NCBI GenBank assembly: GCA_004296145.1
Contig: SEBM01000285.1
Location: forward strand, 1 to 5,484
Length of the DNA: 5,484 nucleotides
Source of the DNA: Flavobacterium sp.
Lineage (GTDB): Bacteria > Bacteroidota > Bacteroidia > Flavobacteriales > Flavobacteriaceae
Direction of reading: 5' to 3'
Part shown: piece after piece, positions 1-5,484 of the stretch
Layout of the letters: each line of letters starts with the position of its first letter
Numbering within the stretch: the stretch's first letter is position 1
The notes under the pieces: model-generated
Told to the model about the DNA's origin: nothing
Database searches by the model: none
Seen by the model: the letters and a program-made list of their open reading frames with translations, nothing else
Translations under genes and position numbers: made by a program

Positions 1-1
1 G

Positions 2-193
2 GATTTACAGCCTCTTTTTTTTGAAAACGGTTTATTGTACATTACAAAAGCAGCATTAATTATTGATAATATAATTATTTCAGAAAATGCATTTCCCTTC
101 GAGATAAATCATATTTTTGCCGAAGTTGATATCGATACTCAGGAAGATTTTGAATATGCAGCATATCTACTTTCCAAAAACAAAACCATATAA
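2..193 (+). CDS. neuA: CMP-N-acetylneuraminate cytidylyltransferase, C-terminal part (5' truncated)
   Basis: This open frame runs in from the left edge and stops at TAA 191-193, leaving the last 63 residues. NeuA activates sialic acid by transferring CMP from CTP, giving the CMP-sugar donor for sialyltransferases in the cytoplasm. The visible part carries the family's C-terminal signature: an ENGLLYITKAAL stretch (residues 8-19 of the fragment), where the family has a similar NGxxYI segment, then EVDIDTQEDFEYA near the end, the conserved (V)DIDTxxDF motif. The N-terminal nucleotide-binding loop is outside the window, so substrate choice (Neu5Ac, legionaminic acid or another nonulosonate) cannot be read from this piece alone. 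The gene stops 15 bp before neuB and is followed by neuC, which supports NeuA over the related KdsB-type synthetases. A T8 run lies at 15-22. Confidence 0.85.
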   Translation, partial: DLQPLFFENGLLYITKAALIIDNIIISENAFPFEINHIFAEVDIDTQEDFEYAAYLLSKNKTI

Positions 194-208
194 TAAATTA
201 TTTTATTT

Positions 209-1249
209 ATGAATCCATTTATAGAAATAGCCGGTAGAAAAATAGGCGCAGATTATCCGCCATTGGTAATAGCAGAAATCGGAATTAATCACGAAGGTTC
301 TTTGCAGATTGCCAAAGAAATGGTAGATGCAGCACAAAGAGCAGGTGTTGAGGTGGTAAAACATCAAACACATATTGTTGAAGATGAAATGAGTGGTGCG
401 GCCAAAAAAGTAATTCCGGGAAATGCCGATGTTTCTATTTATGAAATCATGGAACGTTGCTCTCTAAATGAAGATGAAGAGTTAGAATTGAAAAATTATG
501 TAGAAAGCAAAGGCATGATTTTTATTTCGACTCCATTTTCGCGTGCAGCAGCAGAGAGATTAAAAAAATTCGATATTCCAGCTTATAAAATTGGTTCAGG
601 AGAATGTAATAATTATCCATTATTAGAACATATTGCATCATTTGGCAAACCGGTAATCTTAAGTACGGGAATGAATACAATAGAAAGTATTCAGAAAGCT
701 GTTGCCATTTTTGACAAACATAATATTCCGGTTGCGTTATTGCATACTACAAATTTATATCCTACACCGATACACTTGGTGCGTTTTGGAGCCATGGTAG
801 AATTGCACGAAGCTTTTCCTGAAAAAGTTTTTGGTTTAAGTGATCATACTCTTAATAATAATGCCTGCCTTGGTGCAGTTGCGCTTGGTGCCAGTATTTT
901 AGAAAGACATTTTACAGATCATATGCAACGTACCGGTCCGGATATTGTTTGCAGTATGGATGAAAAAGCATGTCAGGAATTAATAGTTGCAAGTGCAGAA
1001 ATTGCCTTGATGCGCGGAGGGACAAAAAAACCTGCACTAGAAGAACAGGTGACAATTGATTTTGCCTTTGCTACGGTGTGTGCTATAAAAAACATAAAAA
1101 AAGGAGAAGCTTTTACTAAAGAAAATATTTGGGTAAAACGCCCTGGTACCGGTAAAATATTGGCCGAAAAATTTAATGATGTTCTTGGCAAAACTGCAAC
1201 AAGAGATATTGAAAATGATGAGCAGCTTACCTGGGAAGATATTGACTAA
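209..1249 (+). CDS. neuB: N-acetylneuraminate synthase (sialic acid synthase)
   Basis: Cytoplasmic enzyme condensing ManNAc with phosphoenolpyruvate to form Neu5Ac. The 346 residues comprise an N-terminal TIM barrel (about 15-275) and a C-terminal SAF/antifreeze-like domain (about 285-346), the normal architecture and close to the roughly 349 residues of the meningococcal enzyme. Compared from memory with Neisseria NeuB, the key residues are present: Glu23 in AEIGINHEG, Lys51 in KHQTHIVEDEMS, Glu132 in GSGECNNYP, metal ligands His213 (LSDHT) and His234 (ERHFT), and Arg311 (VKRPG) of the SAF domain, which reaches the partner subunit's active site. KHQTHIVEDEMS and SGECNNYP resemble the Neu5Ac-type NeuB of Neisseria and Campylobacter rather than the legionaminic or pseudaminic acid synthases, so Neu5Ac is the likely product. 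The ATG at 209 gives the usual short leader before the barrel. No Shine-Dalgarno sequence is visible in the 15-bp gap after neuA. The stop abuts the next start (TAAATG). Confidence 0.96.
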   Translation: MNPFIEIAGRKIGADYPPLVIAEIGINHEGSLQIAKEMVDAAQRAGVEVVKHQTHIVEDEMSGAAKKVIPGNADVSIYEIMERCSLNEDEELELKNYVESKGMIFISTPFSRAAAERLKKFDIPAYKIGSGECNNYPLLEHIASFGKPVILSTGMNTIESIQKAVAIFDKHNIPVALLHTTNLYPTPIHLVRFGAMVELHEAFPEKVFGLSDHTLNNNACLGAVALGASILERHFTDHMQRTGPDIVCSMDEKACQELIVASAEIALMRGGTKKPALEEQVTIDFAFATVCAIKNIKKGEAFTKENIWVKRPGTGKILAEKFNDVLGKTATRDIENDEQLTWEDID

Positions 1250-1840
1250 ATGGAAGATTTTGTATTATTTCTTTTAAAAAAAGTTTACAATTCAAAAGCA
1301 ATTGGAGAGCACTATATCAATATTGCTTTTGAATTAACAGTTAAAGATGTAAACTACCATTTTCCAAACCTTTCAAAAGATGAAATTAAAAACAGCATAA
1401 CCAATAACTCTAATGAATTGGCACTATTTTTATTTCGATTAGGCCGGGTTTTGCATGAAAATAATGAAGAAATTTTAAAGCCACAAATACATTGGCTGCT
1501 AAAAGAATTATGCTCTTGTGAAATTTATTTCAATAACCAGATAGGCGAAGGATTTTATATTGTTCATGGTGAAGGCACTGTGATCGGCAGCAGAAATACG
1601 ATTGGTAAAGGATTTAAAATTCACCATGGCTGTACGATCGGGCATAAAAAAAATGGAGGCGGAAACGGAAATATTATAGGTAATAATGTAACGATGTACT
1701 GTAATTCTTCAATTATTGGAGAACTGACTATTGGAGAAAATGTTGTTATAGGAGCACATGTTATGATTGCTCAGAATATTGCTGATAATAGTTTAATAAC
1801 TCAAAAAGGAGAGTTATTAATACGTCAGATTACTTCGTAA
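1250..1840 (+). CDS. CysE-like hexapeptide-repeat O-acetyltransferase, candidate sialic acid/glycan O-acetyltransferase
   Basis: Acetyl-CoA-dependent acyltransferase of the left-handed beta-helix (hexapeptide) superfamily, 196 residues. Residues 1-90 look helical and resemble a shortened serine acetyltransferase N-domain. Residues about 98-182 carry hexapeptide-style turns (IGEGFYI, VIGSRNTIGKGFKI, IIGNNVTM, TIGENVVIGAHVMI) with a Gly/Asn-rich loop at 132-141. Aligned by eye with E. coli CysE, VHGEGTVIG puts His106 at catalytic His158 and Glu91 at Asp143, so a catalytic dyad is plausible. However, CysE Asp157 becomes Val105 and the Arg192-His193 pair in the loop is absent, so L-serine is a doubtful acceptor. 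The position between neuB and neuC suggests acetylation of Neu5Ac or of a sialylated glycan; this is inference, and plain serine acetyltransferase is not excluded. It lacks the N-terminal PglD-like domain of NeuD. ATG 1250 directly follows the neuB stop, implying translational coupling. An A8 tract (1646-1653) and an inverted repeat (1793-1820) lie inside the gene. Confidence 0.8.
   Translation: MEDFVLFLLKKVYNSKAIGEHYINIAFELTVKDVNYHFPNLSKDEIKNSITNNSNELALFLFRLGRVLHENNEEILKPQIHWLLKELCSCEIYFNNQIGEGFYIVHGEGTVIGSRNTIGKGFKIHHGCTIGHKKNGGGNGNIIGNNVTMYCNSSIIGELTIGENVVIGAHVMIAQNIADNSLITQKGELLIRQITS
1793..1820 (+). repeat. Perfect 10-bp inverted repeat (hairpin) at the 3' end of the acetyltransferase gene
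   Basis: TTAATAACTC (1793-1802) is perfectly complementary to GAGTTATTAA (1811-1820) across an 8-nt loop, AAAAAGGA. Two G-C pairs close the loop and the rest of the stem is mostly A-U. It lies within the last ten or so codons of the acetyltransferase gene, 20 bp before its stop. No T-run follows, so it is not a standard intrinsic terminator. A role in mRNA processing or attenuation before neuC is possible but unproven, and chance is a real alternative in AT-rich DNA. Confidence 0.6.
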
Positions 1841-1886
1841 AATCTTAAGTATGACAAAATATTTAGCAGCATAAATTGATTTAATA

Positions 1887-3008
1887 ATGAAAAAAATCCT
1901 TTTTCTTACAGGTACACGTGCTGATTTTGGTAAGATAAAATCATTAATTCAAATTCTTGAAAATCGTCAGGATTTTGAAGTTTTTGTATTTGTAACCGGG
2001 ATGCATTTGCAGGAAGAATACGGATATACCTTAATTGAAATCGAACGCTGCAATTTTAAAAACATACATACTTTTCAGAATCATACGCACGAAACAACAA
2101 TGGATCTGACACTTGCCAAAACCATTGAAGGATTGTCAAAATATTGCAAGGATGTAAGTCCGGATATGATTATTGTACATGGTGATAGGGTTGAAACGTT
2201 AGCCGGCGCAATTGTCGGTTCACTCAATAATATTTTGGTGTCACATATAGAAGGAGGTGAAATTTCAGGAACTGTAGACGAGTTGATCAGGCACAGTGTT
2301 ACTAAGTTGAGCCATATTCATTTTGTATCAAACAAACAGGCACAGAAAAGATTGATACAAATGGGAGAAATAAAAGAATCAATTTTTACCATTGGTTCGC
2401 CAGATATCGATATTATGTTTTCTGACCAGTTGCCAGATTTAAAAAAAGTAAAAGAATATTATAAAATTGATTTTGAAGAATACGCAGTGGTAATGTTTCA
2501 TCCTGTCACGACAGAATTTAAACAGATGAAAAATTATACAGAAAGTTTTGTAAAAACCTTATTGCAGGACCATCACAACTATGTTGTTATTTTTCCAAAT
2601 AATGATTTAGGAAGCCAGTTTATAATTGATGCTTATCAGGAATTAAAAGAAAATCCAAGATTTAGAATTTTTCCTTCCATTCGTTTTGAATACTTTTTAA
2701 CCTTATTAAAAAACAGCCAGTTTATAATAGGAAACAGCAGTGCGGGAATCAGAGAAGCACCTTATTATGGAATCCCGATAATTAATATTGGAACCCGTCA
2801 GCAAAACAGAGCCATTCATGCTGATATCGTTAATACTGATTATTCTGAAAATAGTATAAAAGAAGCACTTTCGATTATTGATTCACACAAAGTGCAAATC
2901 GTAGAAGATGATTTTGGAAACGGAAATAGTAATGAGTTGTTTTTGGAATGTCTTCAAAAAGAAAATATTTGGCAATTGAATCATCAAAAGCAGTTTAGAG
3001 ATATATAA
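1887..3008 (+). CDS. neuC: UDP-N-acetylglucosamine 2-epimerase (hydrolysing), ManNAc-forming
   Basis: Cytoplasmic first enzyme of bacterial sialic acid synthesis: inverts C2 of UDP-GlcNAc and releases UDP, giving ManNAc for NeuB. The protein has 373 residues, close to the 377 of meningococcal SiaA, with a two-Rossmann GT-B-like fold. Motifs in order: LTGTRADFGKIKSL (7-20), IIVHGDRVETL (95-105), HIEGGEISGTVDELIRHS (120-137), MFHPVTTE (203-210) and GNSSAGIREAPYYGIP, then GTRQQNR. From memory, Asp100, Glu122 and Asp131 fall at the same numbers as the essential acidic residues of meningococcal SiaA, and His205 matches the His of the FHPVTTE motif. The start is firm because MKKILFLTGTRADF matches the family N-terminus. 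Close likeness to SiaA/NeuC1, with no 2,4-diamino-sugar genes in view, favours UDP-GlcNAc over the legionaminic pathway substrate. It follows the acetyltransferase gene after 46 bp in which I see no promoter or terminator. Confidence 0.95.
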   Translation: MKKILFLTGTRADFGKIKSLIQILENRQDFEVFVFVTGMHLQEEYGYTLIEIERCNFKNIHTFQNHTHETTMDLTLAKTIEGLSKYCKDVSPDMIIVHGDRVETLAGAIVGSLNNILVSHIEGGEISGTVDELIRHSVTKLSHIHFVSNKQAQKRLIQMGEIKESIFTIGSPDIDIMFSDQLPDLKKVKEYYKIDFEEYAVVMFHPVTTEFKQMKNYTESFVKTLLQDHHNYVVIFPNNDLGSQFIIDAYQELKENPRFRIFPSIRFEYFLTLLKNSQFIIGNSSAGIREAPYYGIPIINIGTRQQNRAIHADIVNTDYSENSIKEALSIIDSHKVQIVEDDFGNGNSNELFLECLQKENIWQLNHQKQFRDI

Positions 3009-3018
3009 TTATAATTAA

Positions 3019-4416
3019 ATGAAAAAGTTAGGAGTAGTAATAACGGATGGTGTAGGTTTTAGGAATTTTGTAATGAGCGATTTTATTACAGAAGCATCAG
3101 CACAATTTGATAAAATTATAATCTATTCCGGTCTGCCTGAAAGTTGTTATAAAAATTTTGATAATCCTAAACTTGAAATCAAAGAACTTGCTGTTTTTAA
3201 AGAAGGAAAATCAACCTGGGCTTTTAGGAAATGGAAAGAATTAGCGCACTTACAAAAATACAAAAGCTTTTACGGAATGCGTGATAATCTTAAAGTTGGT
3301 TATCCTGTCAACAATTCTGTACGATCAGTATTTATAAAAAGTCTTTATGTTTTTACAAAATATATACATTCAAATGCAAGTATTTTATTTGCTGAAAAAC
3401 TGCAGTTTTCCTCTTTTTCTAAAAATGCAATAACAAAAGAATATATCAGAATTCTAAAAGAAGATAAGCCTTCGCATTTATTCTTTACACACCAGCGTCC
3501 ACCTTATCTGGCTCCTTTTTTATATGCAGCCATTCAATCAAAAATTCCTACAAGTACTTTTATTTTTAGTTGGGATAATCTGGCATCCAAAGGTAGAATG
3601 CTGGGTAGTTTTGATAATTTTCTGGTATGGAGTCAGTTAATGAAAGATGAGTTGCTTTACTTTTATCCAAATGTTAAGGGACAAAATGTAGAAATCGTAG
3701 GAACTCCTCAGTTTGAACCTTATGTGCTTTCTAAATATGAATCATCAAAAGAAAATTTCTTTTCTAAATTCAATTTAGATCCAGCTAAAAAAATAATTTG
3801 TTACAGCTGTGCAGATGTATCTATCGGGCCAAATGATCCGATCGTTATTAAAACAATTGCAGAGGCAATCAGAAATAATGAAATTGAGTTTCCTGTGCAA
3901 CTTTTGGTAAGAACTTCTCCGGCGGAAGATGACAGGAGATTTAAAGCTATAAGAGATGAATTTCCTGAAATTATTTGGAATGTTCCTAAGTGGGTTTTGA
4001 CAAGAGAAAACCATCAGGAAAGCTGGTCGCAACGTATACCAAGCCAGGAAGATATTACCGATTTGAGATCATTGCTTGAAAATTCGGATTTGAGCATTAA
4101 CATGTGTTCTACCATGAGTCTTGACTTTATGTTATTTGACAAACCGGTTATTAATACCGTTTTTGGTAATCGTCAAAATGGATTATATGATGATCAGAGA
4201 TTTTTAAATTACATTCATTACAAAAAAGTTACCGATGGCAATGCAGTTACAATAGCCAAAGATAAAAAACAGTTAATTGATCAGATTAATCAGTCTCTTA
4301 TAAATCCGGATGAAAGAAAGAAAGAAAGAAAAAACATGATCGACCTACAAATAGGACAGGAATTACCTGGAACCAGTAAGCGTATTGCTCAAACTTTATC
4401 AACATTTAATGAATAG
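3019..4416 (+). CDS. Putative GT-B-like glycosyltransferase of the sialic acid cluster
   Basis: A 465-residue soluble protein with no signal peptide and no membrane segment. I recognise a general glycosyltransferase look but cannot assign a CAZy family. The N-terminus (MKKLGVVITDGVGFRNFVM) is a first beta-strand and glycine loop as in GT-B folds. A distinctive central block reads HQRPPYLAP (158-166), FSWDNLASKGRM (183-194), FLVWSQLMKDE (201-211) and VGTPQFEPY (227-235). The C-terminal half has LLVRTSP (295-301) and SDLSINMCSTMSLDF followed by FDKPVINTVFG (356-383), resembling the nucleotide-binding end of GPGTF-superfamily enzymes such as the epimerases and CDP-glycerol transferases. No clear GT38/GT52/GT80 sialyltransferase motifs (acidic-acidic-Gly, HP) are visible. 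It starts 10 bp after neuC and overlaps the GT4 gene by 8 bp, so a role in building the sialylated glycan, possibly as the sialyltransferase, is reasonable inference. A five-copy GAAA repeat encodes part of its Lys/Arg/Glu-rich C-terminus (432-438). Confidence 0.7.
   Translation: MKKLGVVITDGVGFRNFVMSDFITEASAQFDKIIIYSGLPESCYKNFDNPKLEIKELAVFKEGKSTWAFRKWKELAHLQKYKSFYGMRDNLKVGYPVNNSVRSVFIKSLYVFTKYIHSNASILFAEKLQFSSFSKNAITKEYIRILKEDKPSHLFFTHQRPPYLAPFLYAAIQSKIPTSTFIFSWDNLASKGRMLGSFDNFLVWSQLMKDELLYFYPNVKGQNVEIVGTPQFEPYVLSKYESSKENFFSKFNLDPAKKIICYSCADVSIGPNDPIVIKTIAEAIRNNEIEFPVQLLVRTSPAEDDRRFKAIRDEFPEIIWNVPKWVLTRENHQESWSQRIPSQEDITDLRSLLENSDLSINMCSTMSLDFMLFDKPVINTVFGNRQNGLYDDQRFLNYIHYKKVTDGNAVTIAKDKKQLIDQINQSLINPDERKKERKNMIDLQIGQELPGTSKRIAQTLSTFNE
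4312..4331 (+). repeat. Tetranucleotide repeat (GAAA)x5 within the 465-residue glycosyltransferase gene
   Basis: Five uninterrupted GAAA copies, followed by three more A, encode residues 432-438 (ERKKERK). Loss of one unit would bring in a TGA at 4337-4339; gain of one unit would bring in a TAA at 4377-4379. Either change truncates the last part of the protein and separates its stop from the downstream overlapping start. The tract is a possible slippage site, but its copy number is modest and could simply reflect Lys/Arg/Glu codons in an AT-rich gene. Confidence 0.75.
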
Positions 4417-5484
4417 AATCGCCATAATCTGTAATTATCAATTACTCCGTGAAAGAGTAGGAGGAATGGATTATTTTTTCTGGGATTTTGATAAAAAGTG
4501 CAAAGAAAATAATATTCAGGCAGATTGGTTTTTTCCAAATAATTCAGATCATGGAGGTTATTCAAATCTGACTATTTACAGTGATGAAAATAAAAGTGTA
4601 GAAAATAATTTTCTGGATTTTTGCAAAGCAAAAAATCCTGATTACACTCATATTATTACTCATTTTGTTGAATTATGTACCCCATTTTTTCAAAAAGTAA
4701 AGAAACTTTCAAACGCTGAGGTTATTACTGTAGACCATAATCCAAGACCTTTACACGGATATTCATTCAAAAAGAAAATAAATAAAAGAATAAAAGGCTT
4801 GTTGTTTTCGAGATATATTGATCTTTTTATTGGGGTTTCAGATTATACTGTAAATGAAATTTTGAAAGATTTTGGTTCTCATTTAAAATCAAAAACGACA
4901 ACAATTTACAACGGCGTTATTCTGGATACAATTTTAGTGAGAGGCAACCGCAATTCTATAAAAACTAGTTTTTTAGTAGCGTCGCATTTACGGGAATCAA
5001 AAGGTATTCAGGATTTAATTGAAGCGGTAAATCTCCTTCCTTCACAAATCAGAAATGAAATTAAGATTGATATTTATGGAGACGGACCATATAAAAATCA
5101 TTTGACAGAAAAAATAAAAGAATATTCTCTCGAAAAATGTTTTGTTTTTATGGGAAGCAAACCGAACCTGAATGAGATTTTCTATCAATATGATTATATG
5201 CTGCAGCCAACTCATATGGAATGTTTCAGTTTGTCAATTTTAGAAAGTCTTGCTGCCAATGTTCCGGTAATTACAACAAATGTAGGAGGAAATACTGAAG
5301 CAATCACAAATGCAGAAAACGGATTTATTATTGAAGCAAAAGATATAAAAGCCCTTTCAGAGATTGTTGGCAATGTTTATTCAGGCGACAAAAAGATATC
5401 GGTAAATACAAGAGATTTAATTGCCAATTCCTTTTCTTTGCCGAAAATGGTAGAAAATCATTTTCGCCTGCTTTCAGATACAAC
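4409..5484 (+). CDS. GT4 family glycosyltransferase (3' truncated)
   Basis: Retaining GT-B glycosyltransferase, cytoplasmic or peripheral to the inner membrane, transferring a sugar from a nucleotide-sugar donor to a growing surface glycan; donor and acceptor cannot be read from sequence. 358 codons are present and no stop is reached. Visible features are the N-terminal glycine loop RVGGMDYFF (16-24), TVDHNPRP (107-114), IGVSDYT (141-147), YNGV (167-170), phosphate-binding Arg195 and Lys198 in SHLRESKGI, IYGDGPY (222-228), and the GT4 EX7E motif with Glu271 and Glu279 in MECFSLSILESLAANVP, followed by TTNVGGNTEAI (289-299) and NGFII. The FSLPKMVENHF segment near the right edge is typical of the family's C-terminal helix, so only a few residues are probably missing. 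ATG 4409 lies inside the end of the previous gene (ATGAATAG, 8-bp overlap), suggesting translational coupling and a shared pathway. This start places MNRIAIICNYQ as the expected first beta-strand. Confidence 0.92.
   Translation, partial: MNRIAIICNYQLLRERVGGMDYFFWDFDKKCKENNIQADWFFPNNSDHGGYSNLTIYSDENKSVENNFLDFCKAKNPDYTHIITHFVELCTPFFQKVKKLSNAEVITVDHNPRPLHGYSFKKKINKRIKGLLFSRYIDLFIGVSDYTVNEILKDFGSHLKSKTTTIYNGVILDTILVRGNRNSIKTSFLVASHLRESKGIQDLIEAVNLLPSQIRNEIKIDIYGDGPYKNHLTEKIKEYSLEKCFVFMGSKPNLNEIFYQYDYMLQPTHMECFSLSILESLAANVPVITTNVGGNTEAITNAENGFIIEAKDIKALSEIVGNVYSGDKKISVNTRDLIANSFSLPKMVENHFRLLSDT

Noticed and set aside
1094..1106. A7 followed by GGAG in neuB, resembling a slippery site or internal Shine-Dalgarno
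   Set aside because: The reading frame there is AAA AAA GGA, not the AAA AAG heptamer register, NeuB continues normally through its SAF domain, and no ATG is suitably placed for an internal gene.
973..1191. Reverse-strand open frame of 72 codons inside neuB
   Set aside because: It lies wholly antisense to a strongly conserved gene and its translation has no recognisable motif; it is a shadow of neuB.
1851..1874. Seven-codon ATG...TAA frame between the acetyltransferase gene and neuC
   Set aside because: Too short to support as a leader peptide; no regulatory codon run and no pairing RNA structure that would make an attenuator.
1841..1886. Possible promoter in the 46-bp gap before neuC
   Set aside because: I looked for the Bacteroidota -33 TTTG and -7 TAnnTTTG pattern and found no convincing pair at the right spacing; the AT richness makes weak matches meaningless.
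1887..3008. Alternative reading of neuC as the legionaminic acid pathway hydrolase (LegG)
   Set aside because: Motifs and length fit the UDP-GlcNAc type (meningococcal SiaA) better and no LegB/LegC-type dehydratase or aminotransferase is in the window, although genes outside the window cannot be excluded.
3775..4032. Reverse-strand open frame of 85 codons inside the 465-residue glycosyltransferase gene
   Set aside because: It is antisense to a well-formed coding frame, has no family features and no plausible start context.

Overview
The window is AT-rich, entirely + strand, and densely packed with genes. The start codons follow A/T-rich leaders with no convincing Shine-Dalgarno sequences, and four of the five stop codons seen are TAA. 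Together with the protein style this suggests a Bacteroidota genome, probably Flavobacteriaceae. That assignment is inference; there is no rRNA or other lineage marker here.

Layout: (1) 2-193, the last 63 codons of a CMP-sialic acid synthetase (neuA), cut by the left edge. (2) 209-1249, neuB, sialic acid synthase, with all catalytic and metal-binding residues recognisable. (3) 1250-1840, a short CysE-like left-handed beta-helix acetyltransferase abutting neuB with no spacer. (4) 1887-3008, neuC, hydrolysing UDP-GlcNAc 2-epimerase. (5) 3019-4416, a 465-residue GT-B-like putative glycosyltransferase of no family I can name. (6) 4409-5484, a GT4 family glycosyltransferase overlapping the previous gene by 8 bp and cut by the right edge. 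Intergenic gaps are 15, 0, 46 and 10 bp, then an 8-bp overlap, so this looks like one operon segment. No promoter or intrinsic terminator is visible.

How the genes work together: NeuC would convert UDP-GlcNAc to ManNAc, NeuB would condense ManNAc with phosphoenolpyruvate to N-acetylneuraminic acid, and NeuA would activate it with CTP to CMP-Neu5Ac. The acetyltransferase is placed to O-acetylate the sialic acid or a glycan carrying it. The two downstream glycosyltransferases are placed to build a sialylated surface polysaccharide (capsule, LPS/O-antigen or glycoprotein glycan). NeuB and NeuC look like the Neu5Ac-type enzymes of Neisseria and Campylobacter rather than the legionaminic or pseudaminic acid versions.

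The most interesting points are: the CysE-like enzyme keeps a catalytic His but has lost residues that bind serine in true CysE; the 465-residue protein is a candidate for an unassigned sialyltransferase or partner transferase; an A8 tract and a five-copy GAAA repeat lie inside surface-glycan genes, where slippage would truncate the products; and a perfect 10-bp inverted repeat sits at the 3' end of the acetyltransferase gene.
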